This document shows positions 8,475-15,293 of a stretch of 21,682 nt of DNA, piece after piece. The DNA is from Oceanococcus sp041624435 (GTDB lineage: Bacteria > Pseudomonadota > Gammaproteobacteria > Nevskiales > Oceanococcaceae). The stretch spans positions 1-21,682 of the forward strand of contig JBFJVB010000041.1 in assembly GCA_041624435.1 (NCBI GenBank). The letters are read 5' to 3'. How positions within the stretch are numbered: the stretch's first letter is position 1; each line of letters begins with the position of its first letter. Position numbers and translations under genes: made by a program. The notes under the pieces are model-generated. The model did not search any database. It was not told the DNA's origin and saw nothing but the letters and a program-made list of their open reading frames with translations.

Positions 8475-10571
8475 ATGGACATGGCCCAGACAGACAATGT
8501 ACGCGAAATTGACGCCGCAACGGAGGATGAACCGACCGCGGTTAAATCCGGCTGGAAGATCGGGCTGATTCCAGCCGTGTTGCTGGTCGGACTGCATCTT
8601 CTTCCGTGGTTCGGCGTCACCATCCCTGGCGATATCCAGGGCATACCGCTACAGGGCGCGGTCACCCTGGCTGCAACTGTGTTTCTGGCGCTGCTGTTTC
8701 CTCTGTGCTGGCGCCAGGGCTTCAAGGAGGCTTCGAGCAGCGTCGATGATGACGCGATGTTGGCAACCAGCGAGATGGCCCGGGAACTGAGTGAGGCCCG
8801 CTACAAGGAGCGCCGTCGGCGCAAGGAACTGGATGCCGCTTTAGCCAAGCTCAAGGAGCAGAGTAGCGAGCACGCCAAGGTGCTGGTCGCCGCCCGGCGT
8901 CACGAGGCCATGGCCAAGATCACCATCGAATCGAGCGCCGAAGCGGTGATCATCACCGATGTGCATGGGGTGATCCGCTCCGGCAGTACCGCGGCCATGA
9001 GCCTGTGCGGGGTCCACCGCGCTGACGCCGTCGGCATGCCCTTTGACGAAATTTTCCATTTGTTTGACCCGACGGCTGAGCGTCCGGAACTGCACCCGCT
9101 GCGCCGCATCGCGCTGACTGCGGTCGATTCTGCCGATGCGGCACCCCGGCTGGAAAACTGTCTTCTGACCAATCGACTGGGCAAGACCCGGCCGGTGCTG
9201 CTCACCTCGATGGCGATCACCAACGAAGACGGCACCGCGATTGGCGCCTACATCAAGCTGGAAGCCGACGATGAAGGTGGCACTGCCGTTGCCGCGCAGC
9301 GCGTTCCAACCCAGATCGACCAGGTCACCGGCCTGGCTACCAAGGAGGCGTTTATCCGGCGCACCGAAGAACTCCTCAAATCCGCGCGACAGCAGTCCAC
9401 CCGGCACCACCTGCTATTCATCGGCCCGGACAATCTGGACTTCACCACCGGTCGGCATGGTTACCGGGCCGCGGAGCAGATGCTCTGGCAGGTCGCCGAA
9501 AGCTGCCGAAACAGCGTGGATGGCCACGGTCAGTGCTATGCCGTTGCCGGCGCGCGCTTAGGCGCCTTGTTACCCGACATTGATGCCGAGCAGGCACGCA
9601 GCATCGCGGATGCGGTGCGCGAGGAATTGCAGCAGACGACCCTGACCTGGAACAACGAAAGCCTGGAACTGCCTGTCACGATTGCGCTGTTGCCGATTGA
9701 TGCGGGCTCCCCCAGCGTTACCAATTTGCTCGACATGGCCGAAAGCATGCTGCGCAGCGGCCGTCGCGCCGGCGGCAATCAGGTGTTTACCGGCATGCCC
9801 ACCAGCACAAAAACGGATAGCCGCTTCAGCGATCAAGGCTGGGTGGACTGGCTCAAGCAGCGTCTGCAGGCTGGTCTGGGCCACCTGATGTCACAGGAGG
9901 TCATTCCCAGCAATCCGGCTGAAAAGCAGCCGCAGGTCGAATGCTATGTCCGTGTCGAAGACACCGACGGGGTCTGGATTTCACCCAAGGAATACCTGCC
10001 GGCCCTGCGCCGGGTTGGCCAGACGGCCTTGATGGATATCTGGGTGCTTGATCAGGTCCTGGATCAAATGACCAAGAACCCCGACCTGGTGACCCGCTAC
10101 GATTCATTCTCGATCAATGTCGCCGCGGAATCGATCACGCACAAAGCGTTCGCGCTGCGCGTGGGCGAACGCCTCGCGCGTTCCACGGTCCCAGCCAAGC
10201 ACATCTGCTTCGAGGTGCTGGAGAATACCGCCACCTCGTTCAGCCGGGAGGTCACCGAATTTGTCGGCGCCATACAAAAGCTGGGCGCCAAGGTTGCGAT
10301 CGACCAATGCCGCGGCGTGGGCTTGCAGCACATCCTGCAAAGCTGTCGCCCGGACATCATCAAGATCGACCCGGCACTGGTCCGAGCCAGCGTGGGAAGC
10401 GAACTGGCTCAGGCGCAAGTTCGCTGGCTGGCGGAGTGCGCACGTATCAGTGAGGTGCAGATCGTCGCCTGCGGAATCGAGAATCCGTCCTGGGCAGAAT
10501 TCTTCAAGGCCGCAGGAATCGATTATCTGCAGGGCTCCGGCATGAACAAGATCGGGCCGTTGGTGATCTGA
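8475..10571 (+). CDS. Membrane-anchored PAS protein with degenerate GGDEF and EAL domains
   Basis: A 698-residue protein of c-di-GMP signalling architecture. In order: two membrane helices (about 27-47 and 58-80) with a short connecting loop, a charged coiled coil (about 92-146, ARYKERRRRKELDAALAKLKEQ), a PAS domain (about 147-260, SSAEAVIITDVHGVI), a GGDEF-like domain (about 282-440, opening DQVTGLATKEAF) and an EAL-like domain (about 455-698). The GGDEF motif is replaced by AGARLG (359-363 region) and the substrate Asp region reads GPDNLDF, so cyclase activity is unlikely. In the EAL part, Glu489 (in ECYVR), Asn548, Glu580, Lys630, Glu669 and Gln686 are kept. The usual DDFG is IDQCRG, so the second metal Asp is Gln611. 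It is therefore probably a c-di-GMP binding or regulatory protein of the FimX or LapD kind, not an enzyme; this is inference. It is divergent from the phosphatase. Confidence 0.85.
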   Translation: MDMAQTDNVREIDAATEDEPTAVKSGWKIGLIPAVLLVGLHLLPWFGVTIPGDIQGIPLQGAVTLAATVFLALLFPLCWRQGFKEASSSVDDDAMLATSEMARELSEARYKERRRRKELDAALAKLKEQSSEHAKVLVAARRHEAMAKITIESSAEAVIITDVHGVIRSGSTAAMSLCGVHRADAVGMPFDEIFHLFDPTAERPELHPLRRIALTAVDSADAAPRLENCLLTNRLGKTRPVLLTSMAITNEDGTAIGAYIKLEADDEGGTAVAAQRVPTQIDQVTGLATKEAFIRRTEELLKSARQQSTRHHLLFIGPDNLDFTTGRHGYRAAEQMLWQVAESCRNSVDGHGQCYAVAGARLGALLPDIDAEQARSIADAVREELQQTTLTWNNESLELPVTIALLPIDAGSPSVTNLLDMAESMLRSGRRAGGNQVFTGMPTSTKTDSRFSDQGWVDWLKQRLQAGLGHLMSQEVIPSNPAEKQPQVECYVRVEDTDGVWISPKEYLPALRRVGQTALMDIWVLDQVLDQMTKNPDLVTRYDSFSINVAAESITHKAFALRVGERLARSTVPAKHICFEVLENTATSFSREVTEFVGAIQKLGAKVAIDQCRGVGLQHILQSCRPDIIKIDPALVRASVGSELAQAQVRWLAECARISEVQIVACGIENPSWAEFFKAAGIDYLQGSGMNKIGPLVI

Positions 10572-10603
10572 GTCCTCGGTGAGGTAGCCAGGGCCCGACC
10601 GAT

Positions 10604-10627
10604 GACACCCGCCCAGCCCAGGGTGTC
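10604..10627. other. Hairpin upstream of the mtn operon
   Basis: GACACCC (10604-10610) and GGGTGTC (10621-10627) form a perfect 7-bp stem around a 10-nt loop, extendable by one U-G pair. It lies 33 nt after the EAL-like gene and 83 nt before mtnB. It has no U-run on either strand, so it is not a standard intrinsic terminator. It may be a transcript end, a leader structure or chance. Confidence 0.3.
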
Positions 10628-10710
10628 GACCGGATTCTCGGCGCCGGCCCCGATCCAATGTCCGTGAGATTCATTACGCCCCTGACTTCTGAACCCGCAC
10701 TGAGCCCCCC

Positions 10711-11346
10711 TTGCCTACTCCCGCCGACTTCCCCCAACTGGTCGCCGACCTGGTAACCACCGGCCGCCTTCTCGGCGCGCGCGGCTGGTGTCCGGCGACC
10801 GGCGGGAATTTTTCCGCCCGTATCGACTCGAACTACCGCCTGATCACCCAGTCGGGGCGGGATAAAGCGCGGCTCTCCGATGCCGATTTGCTGTTGTGCG
10901 ACGCGGCCGGGAAGGCGCTGGACCCCGGTAGCAAGCCCTCGGATGAAACGGCGCTGCATATGCGCCTGTATCAACTCGACGACGGCATCGGCGCGGTCCT
11001 GCACACCCATTCGGTGGTTGCCACGGTGCTGTCGCGACTGACTCCCGGCGACGCCCTGTCCATGCAGGGCTTTGAAATGCAAAAAGCCCTGAGCGTTTGC
11101 AGCAGCCACGAACAGACCCTGCGGTTGCCGATCTTTGCCAATACCCAGGATATCCCCGCGCTGGCCGCAGCGGTCGCAAGCACCTGGCAGGAACAGACGC
11201 CGCAGGTCCCCGGCCTGCTGGTGCGTGGGCATGGGCTGTATGCCTGGGGCCAGGATATCGCCCAGGCGCAGCGCCACGTCGAGGGCCTGGAATTCCTGCT
11301 CGACTGTTTGTGGCAGGAGCAGTTATTGGGGCGGCGCCCAGCATGA
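10711..11346 (+). CDS. mtnB: Methylthioribulose-1-phosphate dehydratase
   Basis: Methionine-salvage enzyme that dehydrates 5-methylthioribulose-1-phosphate to a diketone phosphate. It is a class II aldolase/adducin fold protein of 211 residues, the usual length. Diagnostic parts are GRLLGARGWCPATGGNFSAR near the N-terminus, the zinc pair in LHTH (His98 and His100), and GHGLYAWG with a nearby histidine in the C-terminal part. The frame is closed by a TGA at 10690, and no ATG or GTG lies before the conserved region, so TTG at 10711 is the most likely start (MPTPADFPQL). No clear Shine-Dalgarno is seen; the leader is C-rich. It is the first gene of mtnB-C-D-A and its TGA overlaps the mtnC ATG by 4 nt (ATGA). 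Confidence 0.95.
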   Translation: MPTPADFPQLVADLVTTGRLLGARGWCPATGGNFSARIDSNYRLITQSGRDKARLSDADLLLCDAAGKALDPGSKPSDETALHMRLYQLDDGIGAVLHTHSVVATVLSRLTPGDALSMQGFEMQKALSVCSSHEQTLRLPIFANTQDIPALAAAVASTWQEQTPQVPGLLVRGHGLYAWGQDIAQAQRHVEGLEFLLDCLWQEQLLGRRPA

Positions 11347-12041
11347 TCAGCTTTAAGGTCAGCGCCGTGGTCACGGATATCGAAGGCACCACCACCGATA
11401 TCGATTTCGTCCACCAGGTCCTGTTTCCCTATGCCCGTAGCCATCTGGCCCGCTTCATTCAGGCCCAGGCGGATACGACCGCGGTCCGCGAGCAGCTGCA
11501 GGCGACCGCCCGCATGGCGCAATTGTCGCCCGATGATCACCACGGCATCACCCGGACCCTGTTGCGCTGGATTGATGAAGACCGCAAATTCACCCCGCTC
11601 AAGGCCTTGCAGGGGCTGATCTGGGCCGATGGCTATCGGCGCGGTGAATTCCGCGGCCACGTCTATCCGGATGCCCACACCGGCCTGCAAAACTGGGCCG
11701 CTGCCGGTATCGCCTTGTATGTGTACTCCAGCGGCTCGGTCGCCGCCCAGCAACTGCTATTCGGTCATTCGGCTTTCGGTGATCTGCGGCCCTTGTTCAG
11801 CGGGTATTTCGACACCACCACCGGACCCAAGCGGGAGACCGCCAGCTATCAGGCCATCGCCAGCGCGCTGGGGCATCCCGCGGCCACGATCCTGTTCCTG
11901 TCCGACGTAGTGGAAGAACTGGACGCCGCCGCCGCCGCCGGCCTGCGCTGCACCCAGCTCCTGCGCAGCCCGGACATGGTGACCGGAGCACACCCTACGG
12001 CCCGCTCTTTTTCCGAAATTCAGCTAGAGAACATCTCGTGA
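11343..12041 (+). CDS. mtnC: Enolase-phosphatase E1 (acireductone synthase)
   Basis: Bifunctional HAD-superfamily enzyme of methionine salvage: it enolises 2,3-diketo-5-methylthiopentyl-1-phosphate and then removes the phosphate to give acireductone. The 232-residue product begins MISFKVSAVVTDIEGTTTD, with the HAD motif I residues Asp12 and Glu14 in the E1-specific DIEGTT. Motif II is YVYSSGS, and the C-terminal motif is FLSDVVEELDAAAAAGL. The open frame extends further upstream, but only the ATG at 11343 gives the family N-terminus; it overlaps the mtnB stop by 4 nt. Its own stop overlaps the mtnD GTG (GTGA). Confidence 0.96.
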   Translation: MISFKVSAVVTDIEGTTTDIDFVHQVLFPYARSHLARFIQAQADTTAVREQLQATARMAQLSPDDHHGITRTLLRWIDEDRKFTPLKALQGLIWADGYRRGEFRGHVYPDAHTGLQNWAAAGIALYVYSSGSVAAQQLLFGHSAFGDLRPLFSGYFDTTTGPKRETASYQAIASALGHPAATILFLSDVVEELDAAAAAGLRCTQLLRSPDMVTGAHPTARSFSEIQLENIS

Positions 12042-12583
12042 CCCAGCTCAGTATTTTCGCCCAGGACGATGCATCGTCCCCGTTGTTTCGCAGCGATTCC
12101 TTCGCCTCGATCCAGGCCCGCTTGCAGGCCGTCGGCATCCCGCTGGAGCGCTGGGATACCCCATCGAAGCTGGACGCCGCCGCTGGCCCCGAGGAGATTC
12201 TCCAGGCCTACCAGGCGGATATCGACAAGCTGGTCCGACGCGGTGGCTATCAGAGCTGGGATGTCGTCAGCATGCAGCCCGACCATCCGGACAAGACCGC
12301 ATTCAGGGAAAAGTTCCTGCACGAACACACCCATGCCGAGGACGAACTGCGCTATTTTGTGCGTGGCAGCGGGCTGTTTACGCTGCACATCGATGACCGG
12401 GTCTACAACCTGCTATGCACCCAGGGCGACCTGATCAACGTGCCGGCAGGCACCCGGCATTGGTTCGATATGGGCCCCAACCCCGAATTTACCGCCATCC
12501 GCCTGTTCAACAACCCGAGCGGCTGGGTGGCGCAGTTTACCGGCAGCACGATTGCCGAGAATTTCCCTCGCCTGGAAAACTGA
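12038..12583 (+). CDS. mtnD: Acireductone dioxygenase
   Basis: Cupin-fold metalloenzyme that cleaves acireductone with oxygen. The iron form yields formate and the methionine precursor 2-keto-4-methylthiobutyrate; the nickel form makes methylthiopropionate, CO and formate. The 181-residue product carries the ARD signature HEHTHAEDELRYFV. Metal ligands are His97, His99 and Glu103, with His141 in GTRHWFDMG. Sequence alone does not reveal the metal. The start is GTG at 12038, overlapping the mtnC stop by 4 nt, and the stop overlaps the mtnA ATG (TGATG), so the four genes are very likely cotranslated. Confidence 0.97.
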   Translation: MTQLSIFAQDDASSPLFRSDSFASIQARLQAVGIPLERWDTPSKLDAAAGPEEILQAYQADIDKLVRRGGYQSWDVVSMQPDHPDKTAFREKFLHEHTHAEDELRYFVRGSGLFTLHIDDRVYNLLCTQGDLINVPAGTRHWFDMGPNPEFTAIRLFNNPSGWVAQFTGSTIAENFPRLEN

Positions 12584-13617
12584 TGACGTCCGCCGCCCCA
12601 GCGGAGTGGGACCGGCAGGCCCGCAGCCTGCGCTTTGAAAACGGCACACTGTCGCTGCTTGATCAGCGCCTGCTGCCCGATGAAATCCTATGGCATCGCT
12701 GCCAGGACAGCGCGGACCTCATCGAACTGATTCACGCACTGGCCGTCCGCGGCGCGCCGCTGATTGGCATCGCGGCAGCGCTGATGCTGGGCCAGCTGGC
12801 TCACCAGGGTGTCCACGGCGAGGCCCTGAGGACGCACTGGCGCGTGCTGCGGGCCGCACGTCCGACTGCGGTCAATCTGATGAACTATCTGGACAGGCTG
12901 GAGCCATTGCTGGTCGCTGAACAGCCGGTCGAACAGATCATGCAGGCCGCTCTGGGCATCTTCGACGAGGATCGAGCCCTGTGCCGCCGCCTTGCACAAC
13001 GCGGCCTGGACTGTGTACCCCAGGGCGCCCGCATACTCACTCACTGCAATACCGGCAGCCTGGCCACGGCCGGCGGTGGCACCGCCCTGGGCGTGATCAC
13101 CCACGCCCAGGCGCAGGGGCGGAACATCTCGGTCTGGGTCGGGGAAACCCGTCCCCTGCTTCAGGGTGGCCGTCTGACCACCTGGGAACTGAGCCAGGCC
13201 GGTGTGCCCTTCCAACTGCTCTGCGACAGCATGGCCGCCGGTTTGATGCAGGCCGGACAGGTGGATCTGGTGTTGGTGGGGGCTGACCGCATTGCGGCCA
13301 ATGGCGACACTGCCAACAAGGTCGGGACCTATGGCCTGGCTGTACTCGCCCATCACCACGGTATCCCGTTTCATGTGGTCGCACCGCAGACCAGCATCGA
13401 CCTGCAGTGTCCCGATGGCGCGCATATTCCTATCGAGCAGCGCGATCCCGCCGAAGTGCGCGGGGTTCGCACCGCACAAGGCGCGCTGCGCTGGAGCCCG
13501 GCCGATGCGCCGGTGCACAATCCGGCGTTTGACATCACCCCGGCAAAACTCATCAGCAGCTGGGTTCTGGACAACGGTTGCTGGGAAGACTTCAGCGCCT
13601 ACCGCCCTGGTAGCTGA
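12583..13617 (+). CDS. mtnA: S-methyl-5-thioribose-1-phosphate isomerase
   Basis: Converts methylthioribose-1-phosphate to methylthioribulose-1-phosphate, the step before MtnB. The 344-residue product is related to eIF2B subunits and has the bacterial MtnA signatures: AVRGAPLIGIAAA (about 54-66), the catalytic cysteine Cys155 in THCNTGSLATAGGGTALG, and the catalytic aspartate Asp235 in VGADRIAANGDTANKVGT. The ATG at 12583 shares a base with the mtnD stop. The frame is open upstream inside mtnD, but family alignment supports the short start. As last gene of mtnB-C-D-A it catalyses the earliest step of the four. No kinase or phosphorylase (mtnK, mtnP) lies in this window, so methylthioribose-1-phosphate must be made by an enzyme encoded elsewhere. 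Confidence 0.96.
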   Translation: MTSAAPAEWDRQARSLRFENGTLSLLDQRLLPDEILWHRCQDSADLIELIHALAVRGAPLIGIAAALMLGQLAHQGVHGEALRTHWRVLRAARPTAVNLMNYLDRLEPLLVAEQPVEQIMQAALGIFDEDRALCRRLAQRGLDCVPQGARILTHCNTGSLATAGGGTALGVITHAQAQGRNISVWVGETRPLLQGGRLTTWELSQAGVPFQLLCDSMAAGLMQAGQVDLVLVGADRIAANGDTANKVGTYGLAVLAHHHGIPFHVVAPQTSIDLQCPDGAHIPIEQRDPAEVRGVRTAQGALRWSPADAPVHNPAFDITPAKLISSWVLDNGCWEDFSAYRPGS

Positions 13618-13640
13618 GAGGTAGGCGTCACCGCCTCAGC
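13613..13640. other. Imperfect hairpin over convergent stop codons
   Basis: GCTGA (13613-13617) pairs with TCAGC (13636-13640), and inner GGCG (13624-13627) pairs with CGCC (13632-13635), with a bulge on one side. It covers the mtnA stop and the stop of the convergent thioesterase-like gene, which are only 18 bp apart. No U-run follows on either strand, so termination activity is doubtful. Confidence 0.25.
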
Positions 13641-14178
13641 GCTTGGGCCGAATCTGATAGGCCGCATGGCTGCGCGCCACCAGCGTCCCGTCGGCAGTCT
13701 TTAATTCCCCGTCCAGGACAAACCCGGCCTTGCCCTGCTGCGCCAGCTCACGCTCGATTCGGGCCATCTCCACTTCACTCAGCCCGACTTCCAGGATCAC
13801 CTTTCCCCGGGCCGGCCGCAGAAATTGCAGCGTCACTTCGCTCACGATGGGCACCTGCCGCCGCCAGTCGAAGCTGGCCGCGAACAAGGCGCCACCAGGA
13901 AACTCCGCCAGGGTAAACAAGGCCCCGGCATACATCGTGCCCAGATGATTGGCGTTGCCTTTTAGCGGCATCTCGCACACCACCCGACCACGCTGCAGCT
14001 CGGTGATCTTCAAACCGCTGCGACGCACGAAGCCGATCAGGTTGACCGCCATCTTGCGCAGCAACAGCGGCCAGACCCGTTCGTTGGCCGCCTGTCCGAT
14101 CGGTGCCAGCGCCCCACCCGGCGCAAACAGTGCCCGTCCCTGCTCAGTCGCCGTGGCAAGGGTATGACGTATCGACAT
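13636..14178 (-). CDS. Hotdog-fold thioesterase-like protein (DUF4442/YiiD_C type)
   Basis: A 180-residue protein with one hotdog domain over roughly residues 50-175. The hotdog core is NHLGTMYAGALFTLAEFPGGALFAA (about 95-120), with the long helix expected after the N-x-x-G-T-M-x-x-G turn. The strand RQVPIVSEVTLQFLRPARGKVILEV follows, and the domain ends VARSHAAYQIRPKR. The family resemblance suggests acyl-CoA or acyl-ACP hydrolysis, but substrate and activity are unknown. ATG at 14178 is chosen because AAGGA (14190-14186) lies 7 nt before it. The frame stays open to a TTG at 14325, which would add 49 residues of unlikely, Arg/Gln-rich sequence. The gene converges on the mtn operon and is not an obvious part of it. 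Confidence 0.75.
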   Translation of the reverse strand: MSIRHTLATATEQGRALFAPGGALAPIGQAANERVWPLLLRKMAVNLIGFVRRSGLKITELQRGRVVCEMPLKGNANHLGTMYAGALFTLAEFPGGALFAASFDWRRQVPIVSEVTLQFLRPARGKVILEVGLSEVEMARIERELAQQGKAGFVLDGELKTADGTLVARSHAAYQIRPKR

Positions 14179-14192
14179 TAAGGATTCCTTAA
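14178..14192 (-). promoter_or_regulatory. Perfect 15-bp palindrome containing the ribosome-binding site
   Basis: TTAAGGATTCCTTAA is a perfect inverted repeat around one central base. On the minus strand it contains the AAGGA Shine-Dalgarno and abuts the ATG of the thioesterase-like gene. It may be an operator or a structure that hides the ribosome-binding site; a hairpin would need part of the centre as loop, leaving about a 6-bp stem. Chance is also possible because an SD followed by its complement is short. Confidence 0.4.
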
Positions 14193-14296
14193 AATTCAGG
14201 GGCGAACTGCGCTGCCGTTCTTGCTGCTGCGGCTCGCCCATTCTGGGCCGTGTCACCGCCAGCCGCATCCAGCCGTCCGGACGCGCGCGCACCGTC

Positions 14297-14325
14297 AAAA
14301 TGGCTGTGACACGCGTATTTGTCAA
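14297..14325 (-). promoter_or_regulatory. Candidate promoter for the thioesterase-like gene
   Basis: A perfect TTGACA (14325-14320, minus strand) is followed after 17 nt by CATTTT (14302-14297), 3 of 6 matches to the -10 consensus. Transcription would start near 14290 and leave a leader of about 110 nt before the ATG at 14178. The -10 is weak, so this is tentative. Confidence 0.35.
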
Positions 14326-14719
14326 TCCGATTTGTACTGTCTTACTTGAGCCCGGCTGCTGGCTATCCGGTACTGGCCTCTCCCGCTGCGGCCACGGTGC
14401 TCACGCCAGCAAACGGAACGAAAATCTGCGCCAGTTGATCGCCCGCAACGCCGCAGACCAAATCCTCTCGATCCCGCTCAATGAAAACTCGACTTGCGTA
14501 CCCGGCGAGAAGAACTGACCCTGGTCGACTACTGGCACCCTGGCGCCCCGCTCATCACAACAAACCAACCCCTCCGCTGAGAGACTTGTCACGGCACAAG
14601 CGGTCACGGCGCGCGGGTGTCCACCGACTGCGCTGTGGCTTGATTCAGTCAGCGCCAGGCTCGCAACTGGTCCTAACTTGAAAATCCTCATTGCGAGCCC
14701 GGTGTGCGCAGATAAAGAG
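14326..14719. other. Intergenic stretch of about 390 bp with no confident gene
   Basis: No complete gene is recognised between the thioesterase-like promoter region and the ssb terminator. A small plus-strand frame (14300-14518, 72 residues, ending VPGEKN) is GC-rich in third positions in its middle part, but it matches no family I recognise and has no clear ribosome-binding site. A minus-strand frame across 14401-14775 runs through the ssb terminator and is rejected. No tRNA T-loop, repeat array or insertion-sequence end was seen. It may be a decayed gene or plain spacer. Confidence 0.5.
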
Positions 14720-14743
14720 AAAGGCCCGCTTGAGCGGGCCTTT
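14720..14743 (-). terminator. Intrinsic terminator of ssb (likely bidirectional)
   Basis: AAAGGCCCGC (14720-14729), loop TTGA and GCGGGCCTTT (14734-14743) form a perfect 10-bp stem. On the minus strand it is followed by TTTCTCTTT, giving a good terminator 32 nt after the ssb stop. On the plus strand the stem ends in TTT, so weaker termination in that direction is possible. Confidence 0.88.
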
Positions 14744-14775
14744 CGATGAGCAACTGAGTAAGCAGCCGGCTTCAA

Positions 14776-15243
14776 CTAGAATGGAATGTCATCATCCGGG
14801 TCCATTTGCGGCTCCGACATCGGCGCCGGGCCACTATCGCGGGAGGTATCACGCTGCTGCCTGGGCGCGGAAGCGCGGCTTGATCCACCACCACCACCGC
14901 CGCCTTCGCCCCGTCCGCCGAGCATCTGCATTTCACTGCCGACAACCTCGGTAGAGTAGTGATCCTGGCCGTCTTTTTCCCATTTGCGCGTGCGCAGGCT
15001 GCCCTCGACATAGATCTGACTGCCTTTACGCAGGTATTCCGCGGCAATTTCACCCAGACGATTGAAGAACACCACCCGATGCCACTCGGTACGCTCCTGC
15101 TGTTCGCCGGTCTGCTTGTCCTTCCAGGACTCGCTGGTGGCCAGGCGCACATTGGTTACTGCACCACCCGATGGCATGTAGCGTGTTTCCGGGTCAGCAC
15201 CCAGATGACCCACCAAGATAACTTTGTTTATTCCGCGACTCAT
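14776..15243 (-). CDS. ssb: Single-stranded DNA-binding protein
   Basis: Coats single-stranded DNA in replication, repair and recombination as a homotetramer and recruits partners through its tail. The 155-residue product has an OB fold over about 1-108 (MSRGINKVILVGHLGADPE, TEWHRVVFFNRLGEIAAEYL, YVEGSLRTRKWEKDGQDHYSTEVV). A glycine-rich then polar linker follows, and the protein ends in the acidic tip MDPDDDIPF, the docking site for repair proteins. The frame opens two codons earlier at a GTG, but that GTG overlaps the Shine-Dalgarno GAGGAG (15254-15249); ATG at 15243, 5 nt after it, is the likely start. It lies 50 nt downstream of the transporter gene on the same strand. No LexA-type box is seen ahead of it. 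Confidence 0.97.
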   Translation of the reverse strand: MSRGINKVILVGHLGADPETRYMPSGGAVTNVRLATSESWKDKQTGEQQERTEWHRVVFFNRLGEIAAEYLRKGSQIYVEGSLRTRKWEKDGQDHYSTEVVGSEMQMLGGRGEGGGGGGGSSRASAPRQQRDTSRDSGPAPMSEPQMDPDDDIPF

Positions 15244-15293
15244 GCGCACTCCTCAAATGTGATTTTCGTCGAATCCGGCTTGCGCCACCCGAC

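Noticed and set aside
14179..14325. N-terminal extension of the thioesterase-like gene to a TTG at 14325
   Set aside because: The TTG is part of a TTGACA promoter-like hexamer, while the ATG at 14178 has AAGGA at 7 nt; the extension is Arg/Gln-rich and not domain-like.
14451..14490. tRNA-like T-loop segment around CTCTCGATCCCGCTC
   Set aside because: It lacks the GTTCGA core, and no matching acceptor stem, D-arm or anticodon arm can be drawn.
14401..14775. A 124-codon minus-strand open frame overlapping the ssb terminator
   Set aside because: It begins one base from the ssb stop, runs through a strong terminator, and its product matches no family and lacks a plausible ribosome-binding site.
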